A stretch of DNA of 42,401 nucleotides, taken from positions 1-42,401 of the forward strand of contig WGCD01000110.1 of assembly GCA_015493995.1 (NCBI GenBank), given 5' to 3'. Shown here piece by piece: positions 7,669 to 18,516 of this stretch; position 1 is the first letter of the stretch, and each line of letters begins with the position of its first letter. Under the pieces are notes generated by a model. The model ran no database searches, was not told where the DNA came from, and was given only the letters and a program-made list of their open reading frames with translations. A program made the position numbers and the translations under genes. Source of the stretch: Desulfurellaceae bacterium (lineage in GTDB: Bacteria; Campylobacterota_A; Desulfurellia; Desulfurellales; Hippeaceae).

Positions 7669-8385
7669 ATGGAGAATTTGCTGGGTATTCTGCAATTTGA
7701 CGAAAAAGGGTTGATACCCGTTGTTGTCCAGGATTTTTACAATAACCAAGTGCTTATGGTTGCGTATGCCGATAAAGAAGCCGTTAAAAAAACGCTTGAA
7801 AGCGGGTATGCCCATTACTACTCAAGAAGCAGAAAACAATTATGGAAAAAGGGCGAAACGAGCGGTCATACACAGAAGGTAAAACAGATTTTTTATGACT
7901 GCGACGAAGATACCCTGCTTATTAAGGTTGAGCAAAAGGGAGCAGCTTGCCACACCAACCACAGAAGTTGTTTTTACAGGGAGTTTTACAGAGGGCAAAC
8001 AAGAGAGGTGCAGCCTGTAATTGATGATAATTTTAACGGTGTCATTTATGATTTCGGTGTAAAAGATGAGGATATACTATCGCAACTTTATGCTTTGTTA
8101 AAAACGAGAAAGAGAGATTTGCCCGAAGCCTCTTATACGGCAAAACTATTTAAAAGCGGCATAAACGTCATAGCTAAAAAAATAGCCGAAGAAGCCGGCG
8201 AAACCATTATCGCGATGAAAGACGGCGACGAAAGTGAGATAATATACGAATCGTCCGATTTAGTTTTTCATCTTTTGGTGGGTTTGGTCTATTTTGACAT
8301 ACCTCATACAAGCCTTTTGAAGGAGCTTTCGAGGCGTTTTGGAATTTCCGGTGAGCTCGAGAAAAAAACAAGGAAAAAAGATTAG
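7669..8385 (+). CDS. hisIE: Bifunctional phosphoribosyl-AMP cyclohydrolase / phosphoribosyl-ATP pyrophosphatase
   Basis: Performs the second and third steps of histidine synthesis. The HisI part (residues 1-~115) has [10 protein letters not shown] and the zinc/Mg residues DCDEDTLL and [12 protein letters not shown]. The HisE part (~125-210) has the MazG-like helix [10 protein letters not shown] and DLVFHLLV. 238 residues. ATG 7669 follows AAGGAG; an upstream in-frame extension to 7594 lies inside speE and is rejected. hisG and hisF are elsewhere in the window, so the pathway genes are scattered. Its TAG overlaps the GTG of the next gene by one base. Confidence 0.93.
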   Translation: MENLLGILQFDEKGLIPVVVQDFYNNQVLMVAYADKEAVKKTLESGYAHYYSRSRKQLWKKGETSGHTQKVKQIFYDCDEDTLLIKVEQKGAACHTNHRSCFYREFYRGQTREVQPVIDDNFNGVIYDFGVKDEDILSQLYALLKTRKRDLPEASYTAKLFKSGINVIAKKIAEEAGETIIAMKDGDESEIIYESSDLVFHLLVGLVYFDIPHTSLLKELSRRFGISGELEKKTRKKD

Positions 8386-9431
8386 TGAATATAGCTTTTG
8401 TGTTGGATGAGGAGTGGGACAGCGCCCTAACCCACTACGCATACGGAGCATACAAAGCACTTGCCAAAAAACACACCGTCAAGCTGTTTTGCCTGAAAGA
8501 TAGCCATATAGACAAAAAGCACAACGGTGAGAAAATATACATAGAGCGTTTGAGAAATAAAAATTTCCTAAAAAGTTTCATAGGATTTAAAAGCCTTTCT
8601 GCCACTTTTAAATTGTTTAAACCCGATATTGTTATAACAATCAGAGGAGATGCAGCTTTTTTTTCCTGCCTGTTAAAAAAGAGCTTTAATTTTAAGCTTG
8701 TCAGGATATTCGGAGAAAATAAAAGACTAAAGACTCCGAGAAATTGTGTGGATACGATTATTCTGCCGGCTGATTTTTTACGCAATAATATTGATGAGAG
8801 AAAAGTTGGGCGCTTGTATGTTATAAAAGGTTTTGCAGATGAGTCGATTTTTAAGTTCAGCAAGACCGGAAGAGACAGAATCAGAGAGTATTACAAAATA
8901 AAAGAAGGCGAGATTCTGTTTGGCAGCGTAGGGAGGCTGGATGAAGTTAAAGGATACGGCGTGCTTATCAAGGCTTTTTCAAAAATCAAAAACAGTTCAA
9001 AACTGATGATTGTCGGTGAGGAAAAAGCTCAAAAAGCCGATGAGCTTATGAAATTAGCCTACTTGCTCGGTATAGACGAAAGGGTTATAATAATCAACGA
9101 AAGGCGCAAAGATATTGTTGATATTATGAGCGCTTTTGATATCGGCGTTATATCGAGTATCTCAAGTGAGACGATTGCTCGGGTTATGTTTGAATTTATG
9201 TCTGTTGGCTTGCCTGTAGTGACTACCGATGTCGGTATGCTTAAAGAGACTGCTCAAGATGAGTTTTGCACACTTGCAAAGGCAAATGATGAGCAATCCC
9301 TATTTGAGGCTATGGAAAAAATGTCGCAAAAAGATATAAAAAAAGCAAAAAACCTTGCCTTAACTGCCGCTAAAGAGTATTCTTTTGAGAAGTTTTGCTC
9401 TCAAATAACAGATGCAATAAACTCCGTTTAA
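8385..9431 (+). CDS. GT-B glycosyltransferase (family 4-like)
   Basis: 348 residues with the GT-B two-domain layout. The C-terminal Glycos_transf_1 domain begins near residue 175 with GSVGRLDEVKGYGVLIKAF. The retaining-transferase E-x7-E motif (ETIARVMFE) is near residues 265-273, followed by GLPVVTTDVGM. No signal peptide or membrane segment is seen, so it is probably cytosolic, acting on lipid-linked or LPS/cell-surface sugars. Donor and acceptor are unknown. GTG start, overlapping hisIE by one base. It converges on the chemoreceptor gene with a 4-bp gap and no visible terminator. Confidence 0.8.
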   Translation: MNIAFVLDEEWDSALTHYAYGAYKALAKKHTVKLFCLKDSHIDKKHNGEKIYIERLRNKNFLKSFIGFKSLSATFKLFKPDIVITIRGDAAFFSCLLKKSFNFKLVRIFGENKRLKTPRNCVDTIILPADFLRNNIDERKVGRLYVIKGFADESIFKFSKTGRDRIREYYKIKEGEILFGSVGRLDEVKGYGVLIKAFSKIKNSSKLMIVGEEKAQKADELMKLAYLLGIDERVIIINERRKDIVDIMSAFDIGVISSISSETIARVMFEFMSVGLPVVTTDVGMLKETAQDEFCTLAKANDEQSLFEAMEKMSQKDIKKAKNLALTAAKEYSFEKFCSQITDAINSV

Positions 9432-9435
9432 CGCT

Positions 9436-11043
9436 CTAAATCTTAAACACCGCTACCAATTTTTTAACGTTATCCGACATCTCTTTGACCTCATCGGATG
9501 TTTTGGCTATATCTTCGATGGCTTTGGCATTTTCTTTGGCGGCTTCGACCACCTCTTTAACCTGCATATCAATCTCGGCAACAGTTGAGGATAGCTCTTC
9601 GGTTGCAGCGCTTGTGGAGTTTAACTCGTCAATTACCCTCGATGCCTTTTCAACAACGGATTCTATATGTTCTTTATCTTCTTTGGCTTTGGTTTCCTCA
9701 TCGAGAATCATATCGCCGGCTTTTTGAGTTTTATCAACGGCAACCTGAGTGTCATTTTGCATTTTTGTTATCATATTCTTAATATCTTCTGTGGCGTGCT
9801 GAGTTTTTTCAGCCAGTTTTCTAACCTCATCTGCAACAACGGCAAAGCCACGTCCTGCTTCTCCTGCTCTTGCTGCCTCTATTGCAGCATTTAGAGCAAG
9901 CAGGTTTGTCTGGTCTGCTATCTCGTTTATAACGCCTACTATCTGACCTATCTGTTTGGATGCATCGCCAACTTCGCTTATCTGTTCTATTGCTTCTTTT
10001 GCGAGCTTCGCATTCTCTCTCATTCTAATCAGCCTTTTTTCTATATCTTCAATCATTACCTGATTGACCTCTCCTACCTCGGAAGCAAGGGCATTAACGT
10101 TTTCGGAAGAACGGGCTATTCCGTCAATTGCTTCAACGGTGTCACTTACCGCATTTGCCATCTCTTCCATATTTCTTGTCGTTTCTTCTGTTGTGGATGA
10201 GATTTCAACGGCAGTGGCGGATAGGGTTGTTGCCTCTTTTGCCAACTGTTCAGAATTTGAAATCAGTTGTGTTATTATGTTTCTAATACCGTCTATCACT
10301 TTATTAATACCGCTTTTTAAGATTCCTATTTCATTGCCGGTTATAACATCAAACTTTTTGGTTAAGTCTCCTTGAGCAAGGTATTCCGTTTTTTTCACGG
10401 CATTTATAAGAGGTGTTATAATGTATGCAGAAACAACAAAGTATAAGCCTATTATCAATAATAAAATAATCAACTGGAAAAATGTTGAAATATAAAGCAC
10501 GCTTTTGCTGTTTTTGGATATGGCTGTATGCAGGTTTTCTATTATCTTTTGTTGATAAGCTACCAAATTTTCTATTGAATTCGATGCTTTGGAAACGGCT
10601 TTATCTGACTTATCAATAAGGTTTTGCAGTGTTTTGTCGTTTTGAGAGTTTATATAGGCTTCTGCAACCTTTTTGCCTGAATTATAAAGTGTTTGTACTT
10701 GGCGTTCTATTGCGGCTGCTTTTTCTTTAATTTGTGGATTTTTTGTTGTGGATTCAACAAATGATATATCTTTTTTTACAGAACGCAGATATTTATCTGC
10801 AATCGAGATTTCTCTTTTATCCCTCAATAAGGCGGCACTTTTTAGATATGAGCTTATGAGTGCCATTTTTAATTGAATATCTTTTAGAGAAATCAATACC
10901 GGTGTTTTAATATTTGCAGAAACCTCCGAATCCTTTGCGTTTCTTATCGAATAAACATAATTTACTGACAGTCCCAAAACAGAAAGAACGGCAACAATCA
11001 GTACCGAAAACAGGAACAACTTCTTTAAAGACATATTTTTCAT
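9436..11043 (-). CDS. Methyl-accepting chemotaxis protein
   Basis: 535-residue transmembrane chemoreceptor. TM1 lies at about residues 8-30, a helical periplasmic sensor of ~150 residues follows, then TM2 at about 183-208, HAMP at about 208-262 and the cytoplasmic coiled coil to the end. The signalling tip, [20 protein letters not shown] running to VRKLAEKTQ, is at residues 374-415 and is where CheA/CheW dock. The C-terminus (KLVAVFKI) lacks a CheR/CheB-tethering pentapeptide. The sensor looks like a four-helix bundle; its ligand cannot be told. A GGGGAGG ribosome-binding site precedes the ATG. Confidence 0.93.
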   Translation of the reverse strand: MKNMSLKKLFLFSVLIVAVLSVLGLSVNYVYSIRNAKDSEVSANIKTPVLISLKDIQLKMALISSYLKSAALLRDKREISIADKYLRSVKKDISFVESTTKNPQIKEKAAAIERQVQTLYNSGKKVAEAYINSQNDKTLQNLIDKSDKAVSKASNSIENLVAYQQKIIENLHTAISKNSKSVLYISTFFQLIILLLIIGLYFVVSAYIITPLINAVKKTEYLAQGDLTKKFDVITGNEIGILKSGINKVIDGIRNIITQLISNSEQLAKEATTLSATAVEISSTTEETTRNMEEMANAVSDTVEAIDGIARSSENVNALASEVGEVNQVMIEDIEKRLIRMRENAKLAKEAIEQISEVGDASKQIGQIVGVINEIADQTNLLALNAAIEAARAGEAGRGFAVVADEVRKLAEKTQHATEDIKNMITKMQNDTQVAVDKTQKAGDMILDEETKAKEDKEHIESVVEKASRVIDELNSTSAATEELSSTVAEIDMQVKEVVEAAKENAKAIEDIAKTSDEVKEMSDNVKKLVAVFKI

Positions 11044-11130
11044 AGCAAAATATCCTCCCCTTCAAAAATAATAACCATTAAAAAAACTTCCAATAGATTA
11101 TTTTCTTAATGGATAGCTATAAAAAAGATT

Positions 11131-11146
11131 GAATATTAACATATTC
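11131..11146. promoter_or_regulatory. Palindrome upstream of the chemoreceptor gene
   Basis: GAATAT and its exact inverse ATATTC flank a 4-bp centre, about 90 bp upstream of the chemoreceptor start. It could be a dimeric regulator site. No clear sigma-70 or sigma-28 promoter was recognised in this 216-bp gap (11044-11259). Confidence 0.3.
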
Positions 11147-11220
11147 GACCTTTTAGGTAATAATTATCACAAACTGTATAAAACTTCAAGATTTTCTAAC
11201 AATTTGGACATAGAGAAAGC

Positions 11221-11252
11221 AACAGGCTTGGATTATAAAACCCAAGCCTGTT
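11221..11252 (-). terminator. Terminator of glnK-amtB
   Basis: An 11-bp perfect inverted repeat, AACAGGCTTGG (11221-11231) and CCAAGCCTGTT (11242-11252), lies 8 bp beyond the amtB stop. On the minus transcript the stem is followed by a pyrimidine-rich but not pure T tract. Confidence 0.65.
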
Positions 11253-11259
11253 TTGTAAG

Positions 11260-12955
<1,696 letters not shown>

Positions 12956-13042
12956 CTATAGTTTTATCATACAGTTAATATTTACAATTATGTTAAATAA
13001 ATTACATTATTGTGATAAATGTATATGGCTTAAAAAGACAGC

Positions 13043-13072
13043 ATTACAAATACAGCAAGCTGTTGTTGTAAT
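13043..13072. repeat. Imperfect 14-bp inverted repeat in the glnK-lipoprotein gap
   Basis: ATTACAAATACAGC (13043-13056) and GCTGTTGTTGTAAT (13059-13072) pair at 12 of 14 positions around a 2-bp centre. It lies ~170 bp upstream of glnK and ~75 bp before the promoter at 13148. It could be an operator or enhancer site for either direction. Confidence 0.4.
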
Positions 13073-13147
13073 CGGATAAATATATATCGAATTGACATTA
13101 TTGGCAATCAAATAAACCTGAAGTTCCACGTTTCTTTAAGTATTATC

Positions 13148-13176
13148 TTGACAAAGAAAATAGGCGGGTTTATAAT
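13148..13176 (+). promoter_or_regulatory. Consensus sigma-70 promoter
   Basis: TTGACA (13148-13153), 17 bp, TATAAT (13171-13176): a perfect match in both hexamers and spacing. Transcription would begin near 13183 and run rightward through the palindrome at 13190, the 53-codon ORF and possibly the lipoprotein gene at 13469. Confidence 0.7.
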
Positions 13177-13189
13177 CCCGGCAGTTTGG

Positions 13190-13205
13190 ATAAATTCGAA
13201 TTTAT
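13190..13205. promoter_or_regulatory. Perfect 16-bp palindrome just after the promoter
   Basis: ATAAATTCGAATTTAT is fully self-complementary and starts about 7 bp after the predicted transcription start. Its position fits an operator for a dimeric repressor, but a start-site hairpin is also possible. Confidence 0.45.
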
Positions 13206-13217
13206 GGATGCAGATAG

Positions 13218-13379
13218 ATGAATCGAAAGGATAAGGGGCATTTTATAGAAAAGATAAAAAAGTTAAATAAACAGGGTACGGGTTTGTATTCATTCGTATA
13301 TGATTTGCTTTTTGTATATCGAAACGTGCGGAATTTTAAGCTGAAACCCTTATTTTGGAGTATGCGTTTTTATGTTTAA
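13218..13379 (+). CDS. Hypothetical 53-residue basic protein
   Basis: ATG 13218 opens a 53-codon frame beginning MNRKDKGHFIEKIKKLNK and ending with FWSMRFYV before TAA 13377-13379. The protein is Lys/Arg-rich at the N-terminus and aromatic towards the C-terminus; no family is recognised. A five-codon frame (ATG 13204) ends in a TGA that overlaps its start codon (ATGA). No strong ribosome-binding site is seen. The case for it is its place directly behind a consensus promoter. It could instead be part of an untranslated or small-RNA region, or a gene fragment. Confidence 0.35.
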   Translation: MNRKDKGHFIEKIKKLNKQGTGLYSFVYDLLFVYRNVRNFKLKPLFWSMRFYV

Positions 13380-13468
13380 ATCATTATACGCAAACAAAAA
13401 GAAGTTTCTAATATCTGCAAAGGATGCGGAAGTTTTGCGTGTATATGATATATGAAACGGAGAAGAAA

Positions 13469-14044
13469 ATGAAAAAAGTATTTGCTATTGCCATTTTAAT
13501 GATGTTTTTAACGAGCTGCTCTATGCTGCACAGCTTGGGTTTTAGAAGCTATAAAAACAGTTTTACCGAAAATTTAGCCGAGCATACAAAAAAGACTATT
13601 CTCTACAGAGACTTCACTACTATTGCTATTGTAAAGGTTACGCATTTTAATAAAAATCTTATGGAGCAGTACATAGAATATACTCAAAACGCCGGCAGTG
13701 TTCAAAAAAAAGATGAGAAATATTCAAAAGTGTTAAAAGAATACGACAAATACGACATATTTTGGGTGGCGTTTTATACCGACGATGACGATATAAACAA
13801 TCTTGCAGACAAAAATTCTTTTTGGAATGTATATCTTGTAAGAAATTCGCACACCTTTATGCCTGTATCAGTAAAAGAGGTTGATTTGAATAGTTTTAGA
13901 AAACAGTGGCTCTATCTTATAAAATCTCACAGGTGGGCAAGGGAGTATATAATAAAATTTAAAAAATCAGATGTGCCTGCAAAGCAGGAAAGTCTTGTGA
14001 TTGCTTCATATTTGGGCACTATGGACTTTAAATTTGACAATTAA
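13469..14044 (+). CDS. Hypothetical lipoprotein
   Basis: 191 residues. The N-terminus MKKVFAIAILMMFLTSC is a type II signal peptide with lipobox LTSC, so Cys17 would be lipidated after cleavage. The mature part is charged and soluble, with motifs KYDIFWVAFYTDDDD and SFWNVYLVRN that I do not recognise. ATG 13469 is chosen over the in-frame codon at 13424 because GGAG lies 7 bp upstream and the signal peptide then begins normally. Probably anchored in the outer or inner membrane; function unknown. It may be transcribed from the promoter at 13148. Confidence 0.75.
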   Translation: MKKVFAIAILMMFLTSCSMLHSLGFRSYKNSFTENLAEHTKKTILYRDFTTIAIVKVTHFNKNLMEQYIEYTQNAGSVQKKDEKYSKVLKEYDKYDIFWVAFYTDDDDINNLADKNSFWNVYLVRNSHTFMPVSVKEVDLNSFRKQWLYLIKSHRWAREYIIKFKKSDVPAKQESLVIASYLGTMDFKFDN

Positions 14045-14119
14045 TTGAGGGGCGTTTTGCATTTTGAAGAACACCAAAAAATCTGTTGAAAATTGTTTTG
14101 TAATTATAAAAGATTTATA

Positions 14120-14152
14120 CGGCTCGGAATTTTGTAAATTTAAACCGAGCTG
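14120..14152 (+). other. Stem-loop in the nfnA leader
   Basis: CGGCTCGG (14120-14127) pairs with CCGAGCTG (14145-14152), eight pairs including one G-T, around an AT-rich 17-nt loop. It lies 42 bp upstream of the nfnA ATG. No T-run follows, so it is a weak terminator candidate for the lipoprotein gene or a leader structure for nfnA. Confidence 0.4.
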
Positions 14153-14194
14153 TCGCTATATAAAAACAAAATTTAATATTTAAAGGGGGATTTG

Positions 14195-15052
14195 ATGTAC
14201 AAAATTTTGGAGAAGGAACGGTGGAGTGAGAGCGTCTTTTCTTACATTATAGATGCTCCGTATGTTGCCAAAGCGGCACAACCCGGCCAGTTTATCGTAT
14301 TAATTACACAACCCGCAGGCGAAAGGATTCCGCTAACGATTGCAGACTCGTCTGCTGAAGAAGGCTGGGTGCAGATAGTATTTCAGGTTGTCGGGAAAAG
14401 CACCCTGGAGTTGTCATTAATGGAAAAGAACGACGAGCTTTACTCGTTTGCCGGTCCGTTAGGCACAGCTTCCGAACTGGAAAACTTTGGAGGAAAGGTT
14501 GTTATCATAGGAGGAGGAATAGGTATAGCTCCGATTCATCCGATAGCCAGAAAATTGAAAGAGATGGGCAACTATGTTGTCTCCGTTATCGGAGCAAGAA
14601 CAAAAGAGCTTTTGATAATGGAAGATAAACTTAGAGAGGCTTCCAACGAATTGATAGTGGTTACAGACGACGGAAGCTACGGAAGAAAGGCGCTTGTGAC
14701 AGAACCTTTGGACGAAATGCTCAAAACAGAGGGTGAAAACATTAAAAAGATTTGGGCAATAGGTCCTCCGATAATGATGAAATTCTGCACAAAAACGGCT
14801 GTAGCAAATGGAAGGGGCAACGATATAATAGTGTCTTTGAACCCTATAATGGTTGATGGAACGGGAATGTGCGGAGCTTGCAGAGTGACGGTAGGCGGTA
14901 AAACCAAGTTTGCCTGTGTTGACGGTCCTGAGTTTGTAGGGGGTCTTGTTGATTTTGACGAGTTTATGGGAAGACAAAGACAGTACGTTGAGAAAGAAAA
15001 AGACGCCTTGGAATCGTACAAAGCAAAACTGCAAAAGGAGGGTAGAGTATAA
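14195..15052 (+). CDS. nfnA: NADH-dependent ferredoxin:NADP+ oxidoreductase, subunit A
   Basis: 285-residue ferredoxin reductase-like protein with an N-terminal FAD-binding barrel (RIPLTIAD near residue 47), an NAD-binding domain (GGGIGIAPIHPIA near residue 107) and a C-terminal 2Fe-2S site (GTGMCGACRVTVGG...FACVDGPEF, near residues 222-247). With NfnB it forms the flavin-based electron-bifurcating transhydrogenase coupling NADH and ferredoxin to NADP. ATG 14195 is preferred over the TTG at 14192. A GGGGG tract precedes it. It overlaps nfnB by one base. A sulfide dehydrogenase-like or glutamate synthase-associated role is the alternative reading. Confidence 0.85.
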   Translation: MYKILEKERWSESVFSYIIDAPYVAKAAQPGQFIVLITQPAGERIPLTIADSSAEEGWVQIVFQVVGKSTLELSLMEKNDELYSFAGPLGTASELENFGGKVVIIGGGIGIAPIHPIARKLKEMGNYVVSVIGARTKELLIMEDKLREASNELIVVTDDGSYGRKALVTEPLDEMLKTEGENIKKIWAIGPPIMMKFCTKTAVANGRGNDIIVSLNPIMVDGTGMCGACRVTVGGKTKFACVDGPEFVGGLVDFDEFMGRQRQYVEKEKDALESYKAKLQKEGRV

Positions 15053-16467
15053 TGGCCGAGAGAATAAAAGCAGCGGAAAAATTTAAGAGAAACAGAGTTC
15101 CTATGCCAGAACAGCCCCCTGAAAAGAGAGTAAAAAATTTCGATGAAGTACCTTTGGGATATACGCTTAAAGACGCCATAGAAGAGGCTCAAAGATGTTT
15201 GCAGTGCAAACCGGCTGCTTGTATAGAGGGTTGTCCGGCTGATGTTCACATACCTCAGTTTATAGACAAAGTTATAGATGAGGATTTGGAAGGTGCATTT
15301 AAAGAGATAAAGATAACAAACGGGTTGCCTGCGGTATGCGGAAGAGTTTGTCCGCAGGAGGAACAGTGTGAAGAAAGATGCGTAATGAATAAAAAAGGTA
15401 AGCCGATAGCCATAGGAAGACTTGAAAGATACGTTGCGGACTGGGCAAGGGAACACAAAGTCGGGGACGAAAAACCGCAAAAATCCTCACAGCCTAAAAA
15501 GATTGCAATAGTAGGTTCAGGACCTGCAGGATTGGCTTGTGCTACGGACTTGGCGAAGCTCGGTTATGATGTGACCATATACGAAGCCCTTCATAAGCCG
15601 GGAGGAGTGTTGATTTACGGAATTCCTGAGTTCAGGCTGCCGAAAGCCATAGTTGATTACGAAATTAATAAAATAAAAGAGCTTGGTGTAAAAATAGTAA
15701 CAAATTACATTATAGGTTTGACGGAAAGTGTCGATTCTCTAATTGACAAGTATGATGCAGTATTTTTAGGAAACGGCGCCGGTGCACCGAGATTTATGGG
15801 CATACCGGGTGAAAATTTAAACGGAGTTTACTCCGCAAGTGAGTTTTTGACCAGGTCAAATCTAATGAGAGCGTTCGATTTTCCAAAGTATGACACACCT
15901 ATAAACGTTGGAAAAAGGGTTGCTGTTATAGGCGGCGGCAATGTTGCTATGGACGCTGTCAGAACGGCAAAGAGATTGGGCGCAGAGGATGCCATTATTG
16001 TTTATAGAAGAAGCAGAACTGAAATTCCGGCAAGGGCAGAAGAGATAGAACACGCAGAAGCCGAAGGAATACAGTTTGAACTCTTGACAAACCCAGTAAG
16101 GGTCATTGGAGATGAAAACGGCAATGTAAAGGGGCTGGAATGTCTGAGAATGGAGTTGGGAGAACCCGATGAATCCGGCAGAAGAAGACCCATACCGATA
16201 GAAGGCTCAAACTTTGTGTTGGATGTTGATAATGTCATTATAGCGATAGGACAGAGCGCAAACCCGATAGTTGCAAGGAGTGCAACAGGTGTTGAAACAA
16301 ATAAATGGGGCTATTTTGTAGCGGATGAAGAAACGGGACATACAACCCATCCTAAAGTATGGGCAGGCGGAGATATAGTTACTGGAGCTGCAACGGTTAT
16401 ACTTGCCGTAGGTGCCGGTAAGAAAGCGGCTGAATCAATCGGTAAATACTTGGAAGAACAAGGATAG
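15052..16467 (+). CDS. nfnB: NADH-dependent ferredoxin:NADP+ oxidoreductase, subunit B (GltD-like)
   Basis: 471-residue flavoprotein of the glutamate-synthase small-subunit family. The N-terminal Fe-S domain has CLQCKPAACIEGCPADVHIP near residue 45 and CGRVCPQEEQCEERC near residue 98. The FAD site is IVGSGPAGLACA near residue 150, the NADPH site is VIGGGNVAMDAVRTAKR near residue 290, and GGDIVTGAATVI near residue 440 is the second FAD motif. No glutamate synthase large subunit is nearby, and the partner is nfnA, so a bifurcating transhydrogenase is favoured over GltD. Sometimes annotated gltA. Confidence 0.85.
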   Translation: MAERIKAAEKFKRNRVPMPEQPPEKRVKNFDEVPLGYTLKDAIEEAQRCLQCKPAACIEGCPADVHIPQFIDKVIDEDLEGAFKEIKITNGLPAVCGRVCPQEEQCEERCVMNKKGKPIAIGRLERYVADWAREHKVGDEKPQKSSQPKKIAIVGSGPAGLACATDLAKLGYDVTIYEALHKPGGVLIYGIPEFRLPKAIVDYEINKIKELGVKIVTNYIIGLTESVDSLIDKYDAVFLGNGAGAPRFMGIPGENLNGVYSASEFLTRSNLMRAFDFPKYDTPINVGKRVAVIGGGNVAMDAVRTAKRLGAEDAIIVYRRSRTEIPARAEEIEHAEAEGIQFELLTNPVRVIGDENGNVKGLECLRMELGEPDESGRRRPIPIEGSNFVLDVDNVIIAIGQSANPIVARSATGVETNKWGYFVADEETGHTTHPKVWAGGDIVTGAATVILAVGAGKKAAESIGKYLEEQG

Positions 16468-16473
16468 TTTTTA

Positions 16474-16513
16474 AAAGCCCTCTTCAATCTCAAGAAGAGG
16501 GCTTTCTCTTTTT
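16474..16513 (+). terminator. Terminator of nfnAB
   Basis: A 12-bp perfect stem, AAAGCCCTCTTC (16474-16485) with GAAGAGGGCTTT (16494-16505), has an 8-nt loop and is followed by CTCTTTTT. The remaining gap to 16661 is AT-rich and holds no other feature that I can identify. Confidence 0.9.
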
Positions 16514-16661
16514 GAGCCTTTAAGTAGGATTCGAGCGTCAATAAAGCAGTTTATAGACCTGCAGATTTGTAATTTTTTCTATTCTTTATATAATACACGC
16601 AAAACGATAACTTTTTAAATGATTAAATCTTATACGATTTTTATATATCAACCTCTTTTTA

Positions 16662-17453
16662 TTATTTTTCAGTTTTTGCGTTTTGCAGTCTCGTTAGGGC
16701 TTCTTGAACTTCCATATTGTCAGGCTCTTTCTCAAGTAATTTTTTATAAACCTCTATGGCATCATCAATGTAGCCCTGTTTTTCATATAACCTTGCCAAT
16801 GTTACGCTTGCCGGTTCTTCCTCTTGCTCGGAGTTTGCAGAAGATTCGTCTTCTAAATCTATTTCGGGTATATTCTCTATATTTACCTCTTGTGCGGCGT
16901 TATTTTTCAATAAATCGTCCGGGTCGGACATTTTTTCTTCAATTAAAGATTCACTGCCGTTTGAGGATTTTTCATCCGCTTCAAGGTTCTTTTCCGTCTC
17001 CTCAATCAAGCTGTCTATATTGTCAACGTCCGGCTTAACCATAGGAGCAAGTTCGACAATTTTCGACTTGGCATTTTCGTCGTTGTAATCTATTGAAAGT
17101 ATTTTTTTATAAACCTCAAGGGCATCTTCGTATCTTGAGAGTTTTTCATAAGTAAGCGCAAGGTATCTCAAAGCCTTCGTATTATATTTTTGTATGCTGG
17201 TTGCCGTTTCCAGATATGCCAAAGCTGCTTCGTATTTGTTGTCTTCAATGAGAATTTCGGCTATCTTTACAAGCGCAAGAACGTATCTCGGGTAGTGCTG
17301 CAGCCCTTCCAATAAAATCTGATAAGCTTTATCTTTTTCGTTTTGTTTATAATACAAAACCGCCAAAGGGTAGAAATATAAGCTTCTGCCGATATTTTCT
17401 TTGTAATACTTTTCTATTTTTCTAATCAATGCTTCATTTTTCTTTGATTTCAT
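16662..17453 (-). CDS. TPR-repeat protein
   Basis: 263 residues, with at least four tetratricopeptide-like helices. Clear ones are around KALRYLALTYEKLSRYEDALEVYKKIL and, near the C-terminus, VTLARLYEKQGYIDDAIEVYKKLLEKEPDN. An acidic, low-complexity linker (about residues 150-215) separates two TPR blocks. No signal peptide. A scaffold protein of unknown partner. It is last in the ten-gene minus run, starting at ATG 17453 within the last 20 bp of aroB; an in-frame GTG at 17462 is a possible alternative start. Confidence 0.75.
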   Translation of the reverse strand: MKSKKNEALIRKIEKYYKENIGRSLYFYPLAVLYYKQNEKDKAYQILLEGLQHYPRYVLALVKIAEILIEDNKYEAALAYLETATSIQKYNTKALRYLALTYEKLSRYEDALEVYKKILSIDYNDENAKSKIVELAPMVKPDVDNIDSLIEETEKNLEADEKSSNGSESLIEEKMSDPDDLLKNNAAQEVNIENIPEIDLEDESSANSEQEEEPASVTLARLYEKQGYIDDAIEVYKKLLEKEPDNMEVQEALTRLQNAKTEK

Positions 17454-18516
17454 CAATTGCACCCGTTATTTGAGATTTGTTTAAATCCTCCGCGATTATA
17501 GACGAGCCTATACCCTTTGTCAAAATAAAGCGCAGCCTGCCGCTTCTGTTTTTTTTGTCTTTTTCGATAATTTTATACAAAAAGTCTGTTTCAATATCAT
17601 CTTTTAATAATACGGGCAGCTCAAAAAACGATAGTATGTCTATTATGCGATTGAGAGTCTCTTTCTGCGTCAAGCCAAGTTTAAAAGATAGGTTTACCGC
17701 AAAAACCTCTCCTATACTTACGGCTTCGCCGTGAAGGTATTTTTTGTACTCTGTGGCACTTTCTACGGCGTGCGCAAGTGTATGTCCGAAGTTCAATAAA
17801 GCCCTGTTTCCCTTTTCTTTTTCGTCTTCTTCAACTATCTCAACTTTGTTTTGTATGCTTTTTAAAACAAGCTCAATAAGTGTGTCTTCATCTCTGTTTT
17901 TTATCTTTTCCTTGTTTGTTTCCATAAATGAAAACAGGGATTTATCTCTAATTATTCCGTATTTAACTACTTCAGCCAGAGCCGAATTAAACTCCCGCCT
18001 ATTCAGTGTGTTTAAAAACCGTACATCACACAAAACAAGCTCCGGCTGGTAAAAACTGCCGACAATATTTTTAAACCCGCCGTAATTTATGGCTGTTTTG
18101 CCTCCGATTGAACTATCCGTCATTGCCAGAAGTGAAGTCGGTATATGTATAAGAGGAATGCCGCGCATATAGGTGCTTGCTGCATAAGCGCCAACGTCTC
18201 CGACCACCCCTCCGCCAAAAGCCAACAGATATGTGTATCTGTCTGCCCTTTTATCAATTAAAAAGTCGTATATGGAGTGCAGCGTTTTGTAATTTTTACT
18301 CTCCTCACCGGCTTTGAAGCTAAAAAGGTTGTCCGGTTCAGTTAAAATTTCTTTTATCAATTCTCCGTATAGAGCATAAACATTGCTGTCTGTCACGGCA
18401 ACAGTCTGTTTTAAATCAACAAACTCTTTAAGCTTGTCTGTTATGTCTTTGCCTACAATCACCGTATAATTTTTTTGCAGGTGGACGTCTATCTGTTTAA
18501 AATCACCGCTTTGCAT
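17434..18516 (-). CDS. aroB: 3-dehydroquinate synthase
   Basis: Second step of the shikimate pathway (DAHP to 3-dehydroquinate), NAD- and metal-dependent. 360 residues. Family motifs are GGGVVGDVGAYAAS near residue 100, PTSLLAMTDSSIGGKTAIN near residues 126-144, and NFGHTLAHAVE near residue 240, which carries a metal-ligand His. ATG 18514-18516 follows GAGGAT and overlaps the preceding gene by 28 bp. Confidence 0.94.
   Translation of the reverse strand: MQSGDFKQIDVHLQKNYTVIVGKDITDKLKEFVDLKQTVAVTDSNVYALYGELIKEILTEPDNLFSFKAGEESKNYKTLHSIYDFLIDKRADRYTYLLAFGGGVVGDVGAYAASTYMRGIPLIHIPTSLLAMTDSSIGGKTAINYGGFKNIVGSFYQPELVLCDVRFLNTLNRREFNSALAEVVKYGIIRDKSLFSFMETNKEKIKNRDEDTLIELVLKSIQNKVEIVEEDEKEKGNRALLNFGHTLAHAVESATEYKKYLHGEAVSIGEVFAVNLSFKLGLTQKETLNRIIDILSFFELPVLLKDDIETDFLYKIIEKDKKNRSGRLRFILTKGIGSSIIAEDLNKSQITGAIDEIKEK

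Noticed and set aside
14459-15480. Long minus-strand open frames (191 and 267 codons) opposite nfnA and nfnB
   Set aside because: They are antisense to genes with clear Fe-S and nucleotide-binding motifs and are Ser/Phe/Tyr-rich like other shadows.
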